This document shows, piece by piece, positions 8,045-16,637 of a stretch of 64,000 nt of DNA. The notes beneath the pieces are model-generated. The model did not search any database, had not been told where the DNA came from, and saw only the letters and a program-made list of their open reading frames with translations. Source of the DNA: Spirosoma linguale DSM 74 (GTDB taxonomy: Bacteria; Bacteroidota; Bacteroidia; Cytophagales; Spirosomataceae); assembly GCA_000024525.1 (NCBI GenBank), contig CP001769.1, positions 744,001-808,000 on the forward strand, in the 5' to 3' direction. The position numbers and the translations under genes are program-made. The number at the start of each line of letters is the position of its first letter. Position 1 is the stretch's first letter.

Positions 8045-9493
8045 CTACACTTTTGCCTGCGTATTTCCACCCCGGGTCATTGAAATGTCGACGGGTTTGT
8101 TTTTCTGCCAGGACCCGCCCGTAAAATCGGGGACATCGATCGAATTGGAGCGATGCGCTACTGACCACGCGCTCAACGGCCCTATCGAACTCCACAGGGC
8201 GGCATCATAAACGTCCTGGTCGAGCGGGAGCCCGTTCCGAAGACAGTCGATGGTACGCCAGTCCATCAGAAAATCCATGCCGCCATGACCGCCCACGTTC
8301 TTCGCGATTTCGCCCATTTTTTTCACGATGGGCGGCATGTATTTTTGTTCAAGGGCTTTGATCTCCTGTTCCGTCATCCATTCATGCCCCGTTGAGTAGC
8401 GGGCTGGCTCGGGGTATTTCAGGGCTACCCCTTTGGTGCCGCTGACCAGCTGAATTCGTGAATAGGGCCGGGGAGAGGAGACATCGAACTGCACCAAAAT
8501 GGTCTTTCCTTTTTTGGTCCGGATGGTGCTAGTATTCATGTTGCCGTTGTAGGGTTTTCCGGCGTAGGGCTTGTAAAAATCGTCGCTGGCGGCCAGAGAA
8601 CGGGCCATATTGCCCAGCACAAAATCATTACTGGACATGGAGACCAGGTAATCCATCTGATCGCCCCGGTTGATATCCAGCACCTGACAGATTGGCCCCA
8701 GGCCGTGGGTCGGGTAGAGGTTGCCGGTACGTTTGTACATTTCGGTCAATTCCCACATCTGATAGAAGTGTTCTTTCGAAAAGATCAGCTCCTGCAGGTT
8801 ATGGATATAGGCCCCCTCGCAATGGACTATGTCGCCGAAGAAGCCTTGCCGCGCCATGTTCAGCGTGAGCAGTTCGGTGAAGTCGTAGCAGCAGTTTTCG
8901 GTCATCATGCAGTGTTTCCTGGTCCGCTCCGAGGTTTCGACCAGCTGCCAGCATTCTTCGAGCGTTTTGGCCGCCGGAACCTCCACGCAAACATGCTTGC
9001 CGTGGTTCATGGAGAAGACCGCGATGGGCGTGTGCAGTGCCCAGGGCGTAAGAATGTAAATCAGGTCGAGGTCGGTTCGTTCGCAGAGTTTCTTCCAGGC
9101 TTCCGGGCTTCCGGAATACGTTTGCGGGCGGTGCCCACCGGCTTCCACGAGCTTCTGTGCCAGATTTACCCGCTCGGGACGCAAATCGCAAAGGGCTTTT
9201 ATGGCAACGCCTTCGATTTTGTTCATCCGCTCCACCGCGCCCATGCCCCGGTTGCCGATGCCGACAATGCCGATGCGGACAACATCCAGCTTCGGCGCGG
9301 CATACCCGCTCATGTTGAAGACTTGCGGAGGGGTTCGGGCCGCTTGTTCGCCAATGCTTGCCAGTTCTTCCGGTGTGGTGGCGTAAGCGGCAAACGGACT
9401 GGCGGCAACCAGCCCCAGACCACTTAGCCCGGCTTTTTTTAGGAAATTTCGTCGCGTGTTTTCCATGTTCGTTTTCGTTTGTGTAGACGCCAT
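8045..9493 (-). CDS. Gfo/Idh/MocA-family, GH109-like glycosidase/oxidoreductase
   Basis: 482 aa with a Tat signal (ENTRRNFLKKAG and a hydrophobic segment ending AAYA). The ATG at 9464-9466 directly before ENTRR is an equally good start. The Rossmann loop is GIVGIGNRGMGAVERM. The following pattern of LTPWALHTPIAVFSMNHGKHVCVEVPA, ENCCYDF, GAYIHNLQELI, NLYPTHGLGP and GGHGGMDF follows GH109 alpha-N-acetylgalactosaminidase of Elizabethkingia, which hydrolyses glycosides by transient NAD+ oxidation at C3. Activity on an amino-sugar glycoside is therefore likely but not certain. Transcribed just after the NodB-like gene (10-bp gap). Confidence 0.85.
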   Translation of the reverse strand: MASTQTKTNMENTRRNFLKKAGLSGLGLVAASPFAAYATTPEELASIGEQAARTPPQVFNMSGYAAPKLDVVRIGIVGIGNRGMGAVERMNKIEGVAIKALCDLRPERVNLAQKLVEAGGHRPQTYSGSPEAWKKLCERTDLDLIYILTPWALHTPIAVFSMNHGKHVCVEVPAAKTLEECWQLVETSERTRKHCMMTENCCYDFTELLTLNMARQGFFGDIVHCEGAYIHNLQELIFSKEHFYQMWELTEMYKRTGNLYPTHGLGPICQVLDINRGDQMDYLVSMSSNDFVLGNMARSLAASDDFYKPYAGKPYNGNMNTSTIRTKKGKTILVQFDVSSPRPYSRIQLVSGTKGVALKYPEPARYSTGHEWMTEQEIKALEQKYMPPIVKKMGEIAKNVGGHGGMDFLMDWRTIDCLRNGLPLDQDVYDAALWSSIGPLSAWSVAHRSNSIDVPDFTGGSWQKNKPVDISMTRGGNTQAKV

Positions 9494-9503
9494 CTCCTGC
9501 GTT

Positions 9504-10595
9504 TTACGCTTCGTCAGTAAAAAGACAATCGCCCAGAAAAGCAGGGGTATAGCCTTTATCGGCAGCCCATTTTACGGCGGTCAGAACACGCTCCCGGAAG
9601 TCGGGCTGGTACGCTTCGTAAAAGGGGTAGAAATATTGCTCATGAACGAGTAAATCGACAAACGGCGGCAGACCCGACGGCTTGTCCGCATAGCTGTCCA
9701 GAAACGGGACAATGCCGGAAAGTTCAGTTTTATCGATGACGATACTGGCCCGTACGAAGGTGATGCCTTCCTGATTATCGTGCCAGACGAACCGCTTTTT
9801 CATATTACGGCGCTGTTCCACCGTGAGGTAATACGAAACGGGCGGCAGTTCATCGTCGACGTTGAAGTACCCCAACTGCGCGATATAGCCCGCATCGCGC
9901 AGGGCCCGCGAGCCTTCAACCGTAGCTTCGCCCCAGTGCAGCGTCGTTACCGGTCCCATTACGGCCTCGCCCGCGAACCGTAAGATCTGTTCTTTTACAC
10001 GGTCGCAGTCGTGTTTCACCTGCTCATAGCCTGCCTGCTGGTAGGGGCGGTCAGGAAATTCGCTCCGGGCATGAAAACTCAGTCGGAGCCAGTCGGCATT
10101 GGCTTGCCATTCCGGCTTGAAGCGATCCGGAAACTGCGATAGGTTGAACCCATCCGTTTCGTAAAAAAGATTGAGGTGAATGGTGGTGCCGTAGGTGTCG
10201 TGCACCTGCTTCAGAAAGCCTAAATACGGATTGTCAAACAGCGATAGATAGTTGTCCTGTTGCTGATAAATATCCCGCAGAAACCAGATGTTATCGTCAA
10301 TCGACAGCCGGTAATGGCCCGCAAAATGGGGAAGCCGGTAAACGGTAATCTGCCTGCTTTCGGCGGTGGTGTAATTGTAAACGGTAATCGTATTTTTGAC
10401 CTGGTTCAGCCGGATTTTTCCGGAGAAGATGCCCTTGTCATAGGTTGCACTGATGCCGTTGATTGTTAAGACGTGCGACGAAGGGGCGGAGAGCTGTACG
10501 TCGATCTCCAGTCCGTCAGCCATTGTCACGCCATCGCGGGCGTGGAGCATATCTCCATCAATAGGACTTAAAAACTGAAAGGTATTGTTGTTCAT
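9504..10595 (-). CDS. NodB-fold (polysaccharide-deacetylase-like) cytosolic protein
   Basis: 363 aa, no signal peptide. Residues 1-90 look like a beta-sandwich. From about residue 95 a deformed (beta/alpha) barrel begins with LSIDDNIWFLRDI, which resembles the TFDDG motif, and LSFHARSEFPDRPY (about residue 172) could be the metal-binding histidine motif. THLHWGEATVEGSRALRDAGY is also typical of NodB-like proteins of Bacteroidota glycan loci. Real NodB enzymes remove acetyl groups from N-acetylated sugars. The motifs are weak, so the reaction is an inference. It sits 5 bp after the GH20 gene, fitting an N-acetylhexosamine substrate. Confidence 0.6.
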   Translation of the reverse strand: MNNNTFQFLSPIDGDMLHARDGVTMADGLEIDVQLSAPSSHVLTINGISATYDKGIFSGKIRLNQVKNTITVYNYTTAESRQITVYRLPHFAGHYRLSIDDNIWFLRDIYQQQDNYLSLFDNPYLGFLKQVHDTYGTTIHLNLFYETDGFNLSQFPDRFKPEWQANADWLRLSFHARSEFPDRPYQQAGYEQVKHDCDRVKEQILRFAGEAVMGPVTTLHWGEATVEGSRALRDAGYIAQLGYFNVDDELPPVSYYLTVEQRRNMKKRFVWHDNQEGITFVRASIVIDKTELSGIVPFLDSYADKPSGLPPFVDLLVHEQYFYPFYEAYQPDFRERVLTAVKWAADKGYTPAFLGDCLFTDEA

Positions 10596-10600
10596 TGCGG

Positions 10601-12667
10601 CTAAAAATCAGGGGTAAACATCAACTCAAAGGATTGTAGGGGGCCGGTCTTTTTCTGAATCTTATAGTCAAGCACATTCAAATGGAGCTTCCGCCAAAGG
10701 CCGAAATCTGTATCGAACCGACCCAGCATGGTGTTCAGCCGGTACGGCATATTCTCCGATAGCCAGGCCTGGGCGTACGCTTGTTTTAGTTCGCCCGTTT
10801 CGTCCATGGCATCGACTAGTAAGCTGTGGCACGGGTAGGTCAGATCATAGAATACGTAATCATCCTTCGGTTGGGCTATCATGCCATCGTTCCAGCGGTC
10901 TACAATGGCTCTGGCCCACAAAAAACGACTGGCCGAATAGTTGATCAGCCGGGCCGATACCAGCATCGACTGAATGAAACTGGTATCGGACGGATTTGCC
11001 TGCTTAAGGGCCTGGATCAGCTTTTCCTGAGCCTCCTCGGTATGGGTGCGAACTTGCTGAAAGTCGGCTTTGTGTTCGGTTGTATTTGCCAGGTAATAAG
11101 CCGAAAACGGATTCGACCAGCTTTCCACGAGCGTACCCCTGGGCATACTCTGGGTATTCTTTCCCAGGCATTTTTCGAGGTACTGACCAGCGGTGGCAAT
11201 ATGGTCGAAAGCCGCCTGTATATCCGGTGCTACCGATGGGTAAACGACCGAGCTATAGTGCCCGGTAAAGGTGGTTTTGTCGGGTACTGTACCCTGCCAG
11301 GCAGCTATGCAGCCATAGGCCATAAAGAGCCAGGATGCCCGGACAAACGGCTCGACAGAGTCGGTCCAGACCGAGGTGATAAAGCCCAGGGTGTTGTGCT
11401 GAAGGCCCGCTTTCAGGCACAGATTTATATTTTCGTAGGTATAGTCGGCAGCGGGGTAAACATGCCCCCAGCCAGAAACGGCGGGCTGAATAAAAAATGG
11501 TTTCTGCTCTTTCAGAACCGGATTCAGGTACTTGCTGATGGCCGTCGTATCGGGCGAATATTCCCAGATAACGGGGATGACATCTTTGGGGAATTTGGCC
11601 AGAACGTTCGGGTAAAAGGCGTTCATGTCTGTCCAGGCCAGCAGCGTTTTGCCGTACTGCCTGAACTCGTTGCTCACGAACGTAAGTTGCTGACTATACA
11701 GCGCTTCGGGGTCCAGCCGGGTTGGGGCGGCATTGGCCAGCCGTTTGGTTTCCCAGGTTTCGTCGAAGCCAACGTGAATGAACGGGCTTTGGAACAGGCT
11801 CGTGTATTGCCTGATCCAGTTTTTGAGGAGTGTCTGCACGGCCGGGTTACGCGGGTCCAGTTCATGCCCGTACTGTCCGATGCCCAGCGACGCGTATTTC
11901 TCGTTGCGAATCAGCTCGTGCAGGTGCCCGTAGAAGTTAACGAACGGAATGACGTCTATATGCCGTTCGCGGGCGTAGGCGATAATGTGTTTGATCTGGG
12001 CCTGCGAATAACTTGCCTTGTAGTTCAGGGTCGGGAATCCTTCCAACTGAATGCTGACCTCATTGTAGAAATAATATTGGTTGGTTTTCCAGCGGGCCAG
12101 AAAGTCGATCTGCTTTTTGATTTCGGCCACCGTCAGCAAACCGCCATGCGCAAAGTCCATCATCACTCCGCGGTAAGCCAGTTTGGGCTGATCGCTGATC
12201 GTGACAAAGGGCAGAAAAGCCTGTGGGCCCTGTCCTTGTATCAACTGGCGAATCGTTTGCACGGCGTAGTACAGACCCGTTGAGGTTTGGGCGTTAATGT
12301 CGATGCCTTTCCGGGTAATCGTGAGCGTATACTGCTCACGCGTATTTCCAGTGGTAGCCTCGTGGGTGCCCGGCAACTCCTGCCCGGCTGTTCTGACCAG
12401 ATACCGAACCGTGGATGCCGTGGCGGACGAACCTGATTGTACGGGTTTGCCGGAGCGCTCGGTGAGTAGATTCTTAAGTTCATTCAAGGCAAAAGCTACA
12501 TCGGCCGATGCGTTGGGGGCCACATACAGGGTCAGGGTCCGGACCGGCAGCGCCCCCTGTCCATACTGAACAGACTGCGGGGCTGGCAGCAAGGTAGCAC
12601 GCTGCTGCGCCGAGGCTACGCCAAGCCAGCCATAAACGAAAAAACAACTGATCCAGAGGCTTTTCAT
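10601..12667 (-). CDS. GH20 beta-N-acetylhexosaminidase, exported
   Basis: 688 aa from the ATG at 12665-12667, chosen because it opens a Sec signal (MKSLWISCFFVYGWLGVASA). An N-terminal GH20b domain (LLPAPQSVQYGQGALPVR) is followed by the catalytic barrel: YRGVMMDFAHGG, then the Asp-Glu pair in FIHVGFDETWE, which provides the acid/base Glu and the Asp orienting the substrate acetamido group. Family members release terminal beta-linked GlcNAc or GalNAc. The last 230 residues form a helical region common in Bacteroidota GH20 proteins. First gene of the exported block; 164 bp of hairpin repeats separate it from the SDR gene upstream. Confidence 0.87.
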   Translation of the reverse strand: MKSLWISCFFVYGWLGVASAQQRATLLPAPQSVQYGQGALPVRTLTLYVAPNASADVAFALNELKNLLTERSGKPVQSGSSATASTVRYLVRTAGQELPGTHEATTGNTREQYTLTITRKGIDINAQTSTGLYYAVQTIRQLIQGQGPQAFLPFVTISDQPKLAYRGVMMDFAHGGLLTVAEIKKQIDFLARWKTNQYYFYNEVSIQLEGFPTLNYKASYSQAQIKHIIAYARERHIDVIPFVNFYGHLHELIRNEKYASLGIGQYGHELDPRNPAVQTLLKNWIRQYTSLFQSPFIHVGFDETWETKRLANAAPTRLDPEALYSQQLTFVSNEFRQYGKTLLAWTDMNAFYPNVLAKFPKDVIPVIWEYSPDTTAISKYLNPVLKEQKPFFIQPAVSGWGHVYPAADYTYENINLCLKAGLQHNTLGFITSVWTDSVEPFVRASWLFMAYGCIAAWQGTVPDKTTFTGHYSSVVYPSVAPDIQAAFDHIATAGQYLEKCLGKNTQSMPRGTLVESWSNPFSAYYLANTTEHKADFQQVRTHTEEAQEKLIQALKQANPSDTSFIQSMLVSARLINYSASRFLWARAIVDRWNDGMIAQPKDDYVFYDLTYPCHSLLVDAMDETGELKQAYAQAWLSENMPYRLNTMLGRFDTDFGLWRKLHLNVLDYKIQKKTGPLQSFELMFTPDF

Positions 12668-12674
12668 GGTATTC

Positions 12675-12819
12675 TGGCGCGAGCATTTGCTCGTGCCCAT
12701 AATTTCGTCAGTACTCACTGAGCATGTATAGAGTTACGAATGCGTCAGCGAATGCTGACGAAAATTACTGGCACGGGTAAATACCCGCGCCAGCCGGGTG
12801 CGGGCACTTGCCCGCACCC
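12675..12819. repeat. Nested inverted-repeat element with hairpin arms
   Basis: Bases 12675-12710 and 12755-12792 form imperfect inverted arms (TGGCGCGAGCATTTGCTCGT against ACGGGTAAATACCCGCGCCA). Within the arms, GAGCATTTGCTC and GGGTATTTACCC are each self-complementary, so changes on one side are compensated within the same arm. A CGTCAGC/GCTGACG hairpin lies in the loop (12743-12760), and a perfect 10-bp stem GGGTGCGGGC/GCCCGCACCC with loop ACTT follows at 12796-12819. The architecture is the same as at 4030-4130. It breaks the minus-strand operon between the SDR and GH20 genes and may cause partial termination. Confidence 0.7.
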
Positions 12820-12831
12820 TATCGAACCAAT

Positions 12832-13575
12832 CTAATAGGTTGCCCGGCCCCCCGATAAGTCGAAGGTGAAACCGGTGGTAAAACTGTTTTTGGGCGATAC
12901 AATGTAGGCCGCCAGATTCGCAGCTTCGTCGAGCGTACCACAGCGTTTCATCGGGATTTTATCCGTCATATACTTGACCTGCACCTCGGGCATGGCGTCG
13001 ACCAGTGGCGTTTGAATGACTGCCGGTGCCAGGGCATTGACCGTAATGCCCCGTTCGGCGTATTCTTTCCCCTGCACTTTAGCCATGCAGATCACGGCAG
13101 CTTTTGAGGCCGAGTAGGCCAGCATACCCGCGTTTCCTTCTTTGCCCGCAATGGAGGCAATGTGCAGGATGCGACCATAATTACGGGCCAGCATCAGGGG
13201 CAGTACTGCCTTCGAGGTGTAGAAACTGCTCATGAAGTTGACCTCAAATACCTTGTGCAGATTTTCGCTGCTCACCTCATGACTTTGCACGTTCGTGATG
13301 CCGGTAATACCCACACAGTTGATGAGGGCGTCGATCTTGCCAAACTGCTCATGAACCTGGGTAACGGCCTGGGCTACCCGGCCTTCGTCGGTAATGTCGA
13401 TACCAATCAATACCGCATCCGGGCCATAAGTGGCAAATGCGTTTTGTAAGGCGCTTTCGTTAGCGTCGAGCAGGCCGACCCGGGCTCCTTCGCCGAGTAA
13501 TTTGCGTGCGATGGATAACCCGATTCCCGATGCAGCCCCGGTAACGAGGACAACCTGTCCAGAAAATTCTCCCAT
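12832..13575 (-). CDS. SDR-family NAD(P)-dependent oxidoreductase
   Basis: 247 aa from the ATG at 13573-13575; longer forms would run into the DHDPS-family gene. Classical short-chain dehydrogenase: VLVTGAASGIGLSIARKL (GxxxGxG), NCVGITG in place of NNAG, catalytic Ser in HIASIAGKEG, YSASKAA for the Tyr-x3-Lys pair, and a C-terminal GFTFDLSGGRATY. The Asp after the second strand (LLDANE) predicts NAD rather than NADP. Best guess is oxidation of a sugar-acid or 2-keto-3-deoxy-acid hydroxyl, from its place behind DHDPS-family and enolase-superfamily genes. Confidence 0.9.
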   Translation of the reverse strand: MGEFSGQVVLVTGAASGIGLSIARKLLGEGARVGLLDANESALQNAFATYGPDAVLIGIDITDEGRVAQAVTQVHEQFGKIDALINCVGITGITNVQSHEVSSENLHKVFEVNFMSSFYTSKAVLPLMLARNYGRILHIASIAGKEGNAGMLAYSASKAAVICMAKVQGKEYAERGITVNALAPAVIQTPLVDAMPEVQVKYMTDKIPMKRCGTLDEAANLAAYIVSPKNSFTTGFTFDLSGGRATY

Positions 13576-13615
13576 GATATAATTTTGATTTTGTCTGAAT
13601 CCGGTGAGAACAAGC

Positions 13616-14569
13616 CTAGACAATACTGTTCTCTACCGGTCGGATCGCATATTTTTCGTCGCCGACGATGTCCAGAATGCGCTGGTTCAGCTCCCGGATG
13701 TAGCTGACCGACGATGGGTCGGGGATGTAGGCGGCTTTGCGGGCTATGCTGTTACTCAGTACCCCCCGGGCTATCAGCAGTTCCTTCTCGGCATAATGAA
13801 ACAGCTCCATGTTTTGCAGCGAGAAGAAAATCTGCGGCATTACCCGTTCGAACAGCTCAAAGGCTTTGGTATCGTCTCCGCCGGAACGCAGGGTGAAAAT
13901 CTTTTGCAGAATATCGGCAACGGCCAGACCCGGCATCACTCCCCGAATGCCAATGGGTACCAGTTCGAGCATGTACAGGCCGCCCCAGCCTTCAAACAGC
14001 CCAATCCTGTCGTTGGTCGCCTGAATGATACTTTCAAATTTGGGCGCACACAGGGGCTCTTCCAGCTTCAGGTATTTGAAGTTGGGATTTTCGTCCATCA
14101 GCTCTTTAATAAACCCGACACTGATCGACGACCCGCCGGGGTTAAAATCCTGAATCAGCACGGGTGTATCCGGAATCGACTGCAAAAACTCCGACAGATA
14201 AGCCTTCAGGGAGCTTTCTGGCAGGCTGAATATCCGCGGAACGGCCAGCGAGATAACATCGGCACCGGCCTTTACGTTGGCCTGCGCCAGTTTGATGGCT
14301 ACTTTCAGCGATGGATGGTTCGACTGAGCCACGATCTTCAACCGGCCCGCAGCCCGTTCTACTGCCACCCGCACAACCTGTAGTTTTTCGTCGTCGGTCA
14401 GTTTGTAAAATTCGCTGGCGTAGGCGGGCAGGCACACGGCCTTGATACCGCCATCGATGGCAAAGTCAATTAAACGTCGGAGCGCGTCTTCGTCGATCTC
14501 CTCATTTTCGGTGAAGGGTGTTGGAATAATGGGTACTACGCCAAACAGTTCGTTGTCTGTGTACGTCAT
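13616..14569 (-). CDS. DHDPS/N-acetylneuraminate-lyase-family aldolase
   Basis: 317 aa (beta/alpha)8-barrel. FGVVPIIPTPFTENEEIDEDALRRL opens the family, and the Schiff-base lysine is in NFKYLKLEEP (about residue 178). Members make or cleave pyruvate-derived keto acids, such as 2-keto-3-deoxy sugar acids. The tyrosine of the usual YNxP motif is missing: the sequence reads IQDFNPGG, which suggests altered proton relay. Its ATG overlaps the stop of the EamA gene (ATGA). A retro-aldol step after the enolase-superfamily dehydratase is the likely role, inferred from context. Confidence 0.85.
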   Translation of the reverse strand: MTYTDNELFGVVPIIPTPFTENEEIDEDALRRLIDFAIDGGIKAVCLPAYASEFYKLTDDEKLQVVRVAVERAAGRLKIVAQSNHPSLKVAIKLAQANVKAGADVISLAVPRIFSLPESSLKAYLSEFLQSIPDTPVLIQDFNPGGSSISVGFIKELMDENPNFKYLKLEEPLCAPKFESIIQATNDRIGLFEGWGGLYMLELVPIGIRGVMPGLAVADILQKIFTLRSGGDDTKAFELFERVMPQIFFSLQNMELFHYAEKELLIARGVLSNSIARKAAYIPDPSSVSYIRELNQRILDIVGDEKYAIRPVENSIV

Positions 14570-15507
14570 AACTTTGCCGGTTCTTGATTTTGATTAGCTA
14601 CTTTCTTTTGTTGTACTTTAGTATCGACAATGGATAGGATAAGCGTTGAGGCCAGCACGAGCAGTCCGCCGATAATGGCCTGTTGGTTCAGGGTTTCGCC
14701 AAGCCAGATGGCGGCAATGGGTAAGCCCATAAACGTGATGAGGTAGTTGGACAAGGCAACCTGTGTGGCGTCCAGATTTTTCAGGGCTTTGAAAAAAAGG
14801 AGCATCGACAGGAAGTTGTGGAAAAGTGTGAGCGAGATCATGCCGATCCAGGTGTTTGTGGTAAAGAATGGCACCCGGGCAAACATCTCAGGCTCGTAGT
14901 ACAGCACCAGCGGAGTCAGCAGAATGGACATGACCAGATAGGTGTAAAAAACCATCTCCATTTCGGTGTACTGACCCGATACTTTTTTGCAGCCCACGTT
15001 GTAATAGGCATTACCAAGAATGGCCAGAAAAATGAGGGCGTTGCCCAGCGCATAGCGCGAACTGAGATCCACCCGTTTAATGTCGTCGGTTGAGCAGAGG
15101 GCTACCCCGATGATGGCGATGGCAAAGCTGATCCAGCGGGCGGCATTCATCTTTTCTTTCAAAATCAGGAAGGCGAACACGGCCGTAATAACGGGTAGCG
15201 TCATGACCAGAATGGCTGCGTTGCTGGCCAGCGAATACTGCGTGCCCCAGGTCATCAGTACCTGCGAGGGGAAAGCGCCCAGAGCCGCCAGCTGCACGAA
15301 GATCAGGCTGTCGGTCAACTTCTTGCCGCCCTTGCGGAAGTCCCGGATCACAAAGGGGCCCAGAAAAATAGTGGCCAGGAGCATAGGTGCCCAAACCGTG
15401 AAATACGGCCCCACCTGCGCCTGGGTCAGCTTAATGCTGGTGAAATGAAAGGCCCAGATCAGGTTGCAAAAAAACAGGATAGACCACGATTGAATTGACT
15501 TGTTCAT
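14566..15507 (-). CDS. EamA/DMT-family inner-membrane transporter
   Basis: 313 aa with about ten hydrophobic helices, arranged as two EamA repeats (first IQSWSILFFCNLIWAFHFTS; second around residue 150, GNALIFLAILGNAYYNVG). Drug/metabolite transporters of this size move amino acids, sugars or metabolites. It is embedded between catabolic enzymes, with 4-bp start/stop overlaps on both sides, so uptake of the periplasmic breakdown product across the inner membrane is the natural inference. The charged tail is short and cytoplasmic. Confidence 0.88.
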   Translation of the reverse strand: MNKSIQSWSILFFCNLIWAFHFTSIKLTQAQVGPYFTVWAPMLLATIFLGPFVIRDFRKGGKKLTDSLIFVQLAALGAFPSQVLMTWGTQYSLASNAAILVMTLPVITAVFAFLILKEKMNAARWISFAIAIIGVALCSTDDIKRVDLSSRYALGNALIFLAILGNAYYNVGCKKVSGQYTEMEMVFYTYLVMSILLTPLVLYYEPEMFARVPFFTTNTWIGMISLTLFHNFLSMLLFFKALKNLDATQVALSNYLITFMGLPIAAIWLGETLNQQAIIGGLLVLASTLILSIVDTKVQQKKVANQNQEPAKL

Positions 15508-16637
15508 ACACTGATGAGTAAGGTTTGTCCTGTTTTAAAGGTATTCAGGGCGGCATAATCCAGTTCGATACCCAGACCCGCGTCCTGAGGCACTAAAGCC
15601 GCTCCATCCTCAAATCGGATGGGCTCCGCAATCAGGTCGTCGGTGCGGACAAGCTCGCCAAACAGATCGGAAGGGATGGTACAGTTAATGCTGGCTGCGG
15701 CAATGTGCAGGCCCATCGTTTCTGAAATTCCCAGGTCGACCTCTGAGCCCCGCCAGCAGGATTTGCCTTCCAGGTGGGCGATTTCGGCCAGCAGTACCGA
15801 GTTGTAGGCCGACCCGTTGATGTTGTAGCCATCCACCGCATCGGCGCGGACAAAGTCAATCATGGCGCGGATGTCCTGCGTGTAAGGCAGCGAAATATGC
15901 CGATACATGGGTATCCCGAGGGTTTCGCGCAGGTATTTGTACCCGGCAACATCATTGTGCAGGATGGGGTCTTCCAGGCCCAGCATGATGGTTTTGTCGA
16001 CGCCGTCCATCAGGCGGAGGGTAGTGTCAACGTCAGTCCAGCGCTGGTTGGGGTCGAGCAGAATTTTAATGCCGTCACCGCACTTGTCCCGAATTGCCTC
16101 CGTCCAGAGCCGAACGGGATCTTCGTCGGAACACTTGAATTTGAACGCCTTATGGCCTTTCTGCATGGCGTCGTAGGCTTTTTGGGCGGCCTCTTCGGGC
16201 GTTCGCCGTCCCGTCCAGCCGAAGCAGTCGATTCGGTCGCGGTAAGCGCCACCCAGCAGCAGCGCCACCGGTACGTTCAGCAGCTTGCCTACCACGTCCA
16301 GCACCGCCGATTCAAAGGCTTCGTAAATGCGCTGGTCCGCAATGGGTAGCCGTCGCCAGTTCAGCTTCAGCACATCCTGCCCTGCCAGTTCCTGCATGGC
16401 CAGTCGGAGCAACTCGCCGGAGGCACTGCGGTAGGTTTCGCCAATACCGGTCAGGCCATTGGCCAGCGTGAGTTCAAGAACCCACTTGGGTTGGTTGGCA
16501 AACTCCGTCCACCGCTCACCCGTCAGGAATTTTTGGGCAAAGGCCGAATCCCCGTCGACTACTTCGTCGGAGTTCAGGCTGCCCGGTCTGGCCGGAACAA
16601 TAACTTCAGTAGCCTTTATGGATTGAATGACAGTCAT
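15504..16637 (-). CDS. Enolase-superfamily (mandelate racemase/muconate lactonizing) enzyme
   Basis: 377 aa from the ATG at 16635-16637, which overlaps the upstream stop by 4 bp. The capping domain is residues 1-120. The barrel carries the Lys-x-Lys pair in HKAFKFKCSDED, the first metal ligand in ILLDPNQRW and the second in LGLEDPI. Where the third acidic ligand is expected the protein reads MYRHISLP, so the metal site is non-standard. Members abstract the proton alpha to a carboxylate; sugar-acid dehydratases are the common catabolic type. Substrate unknown. Confidence 0.83.
   Translation of the reverse strand: MTVIQSIKATEVIVPARPGSLNSDEVVDGDSAFAQKFLTGERWTEFANQPKWVLELTLANGLTGIGETYRSASGELLRLAMQELAGQDVLKLNWRRLPIADQRIYEAFESAVLDVVGKLLNVPVALLLGGAYRDRIDCFGWTGRRTPEEAAQKAYDAMQKGHKAFKFKCSDEDPVRLWTEAIRDKCGDGIKILLDPNQRWTDVDTTLRLMDGVDKTIMLGLEDPILHNDVAGYKYLRETLGIPMYRHISLPYTQDIRAMIDFVRADAVDGYNINGSAYNSVLLAEIAHLEGKSCWRGSEVDLGISETMGLHIAAASINCTIPSDLFGELVRTDDLIAEPIRFEDGAALVPQDAGLGIELDYAALNTFKTGQTLLISV

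Noticed and set aside
7953..8195. N-terminal extension of the Gfo/Idh gene
   Set aside because: The extra 81 residues translate the 3' end of the neighbouring gene and would hide the Tat signal.
10826..12283. Long antisense frame opposite the GH20 gene (and similar ones at 909-1766, 56384-57427, 57449-58444)
   Set aside because: These are shadows of strongly biased real genes; none shows a domain, signal peptide or plausible start.
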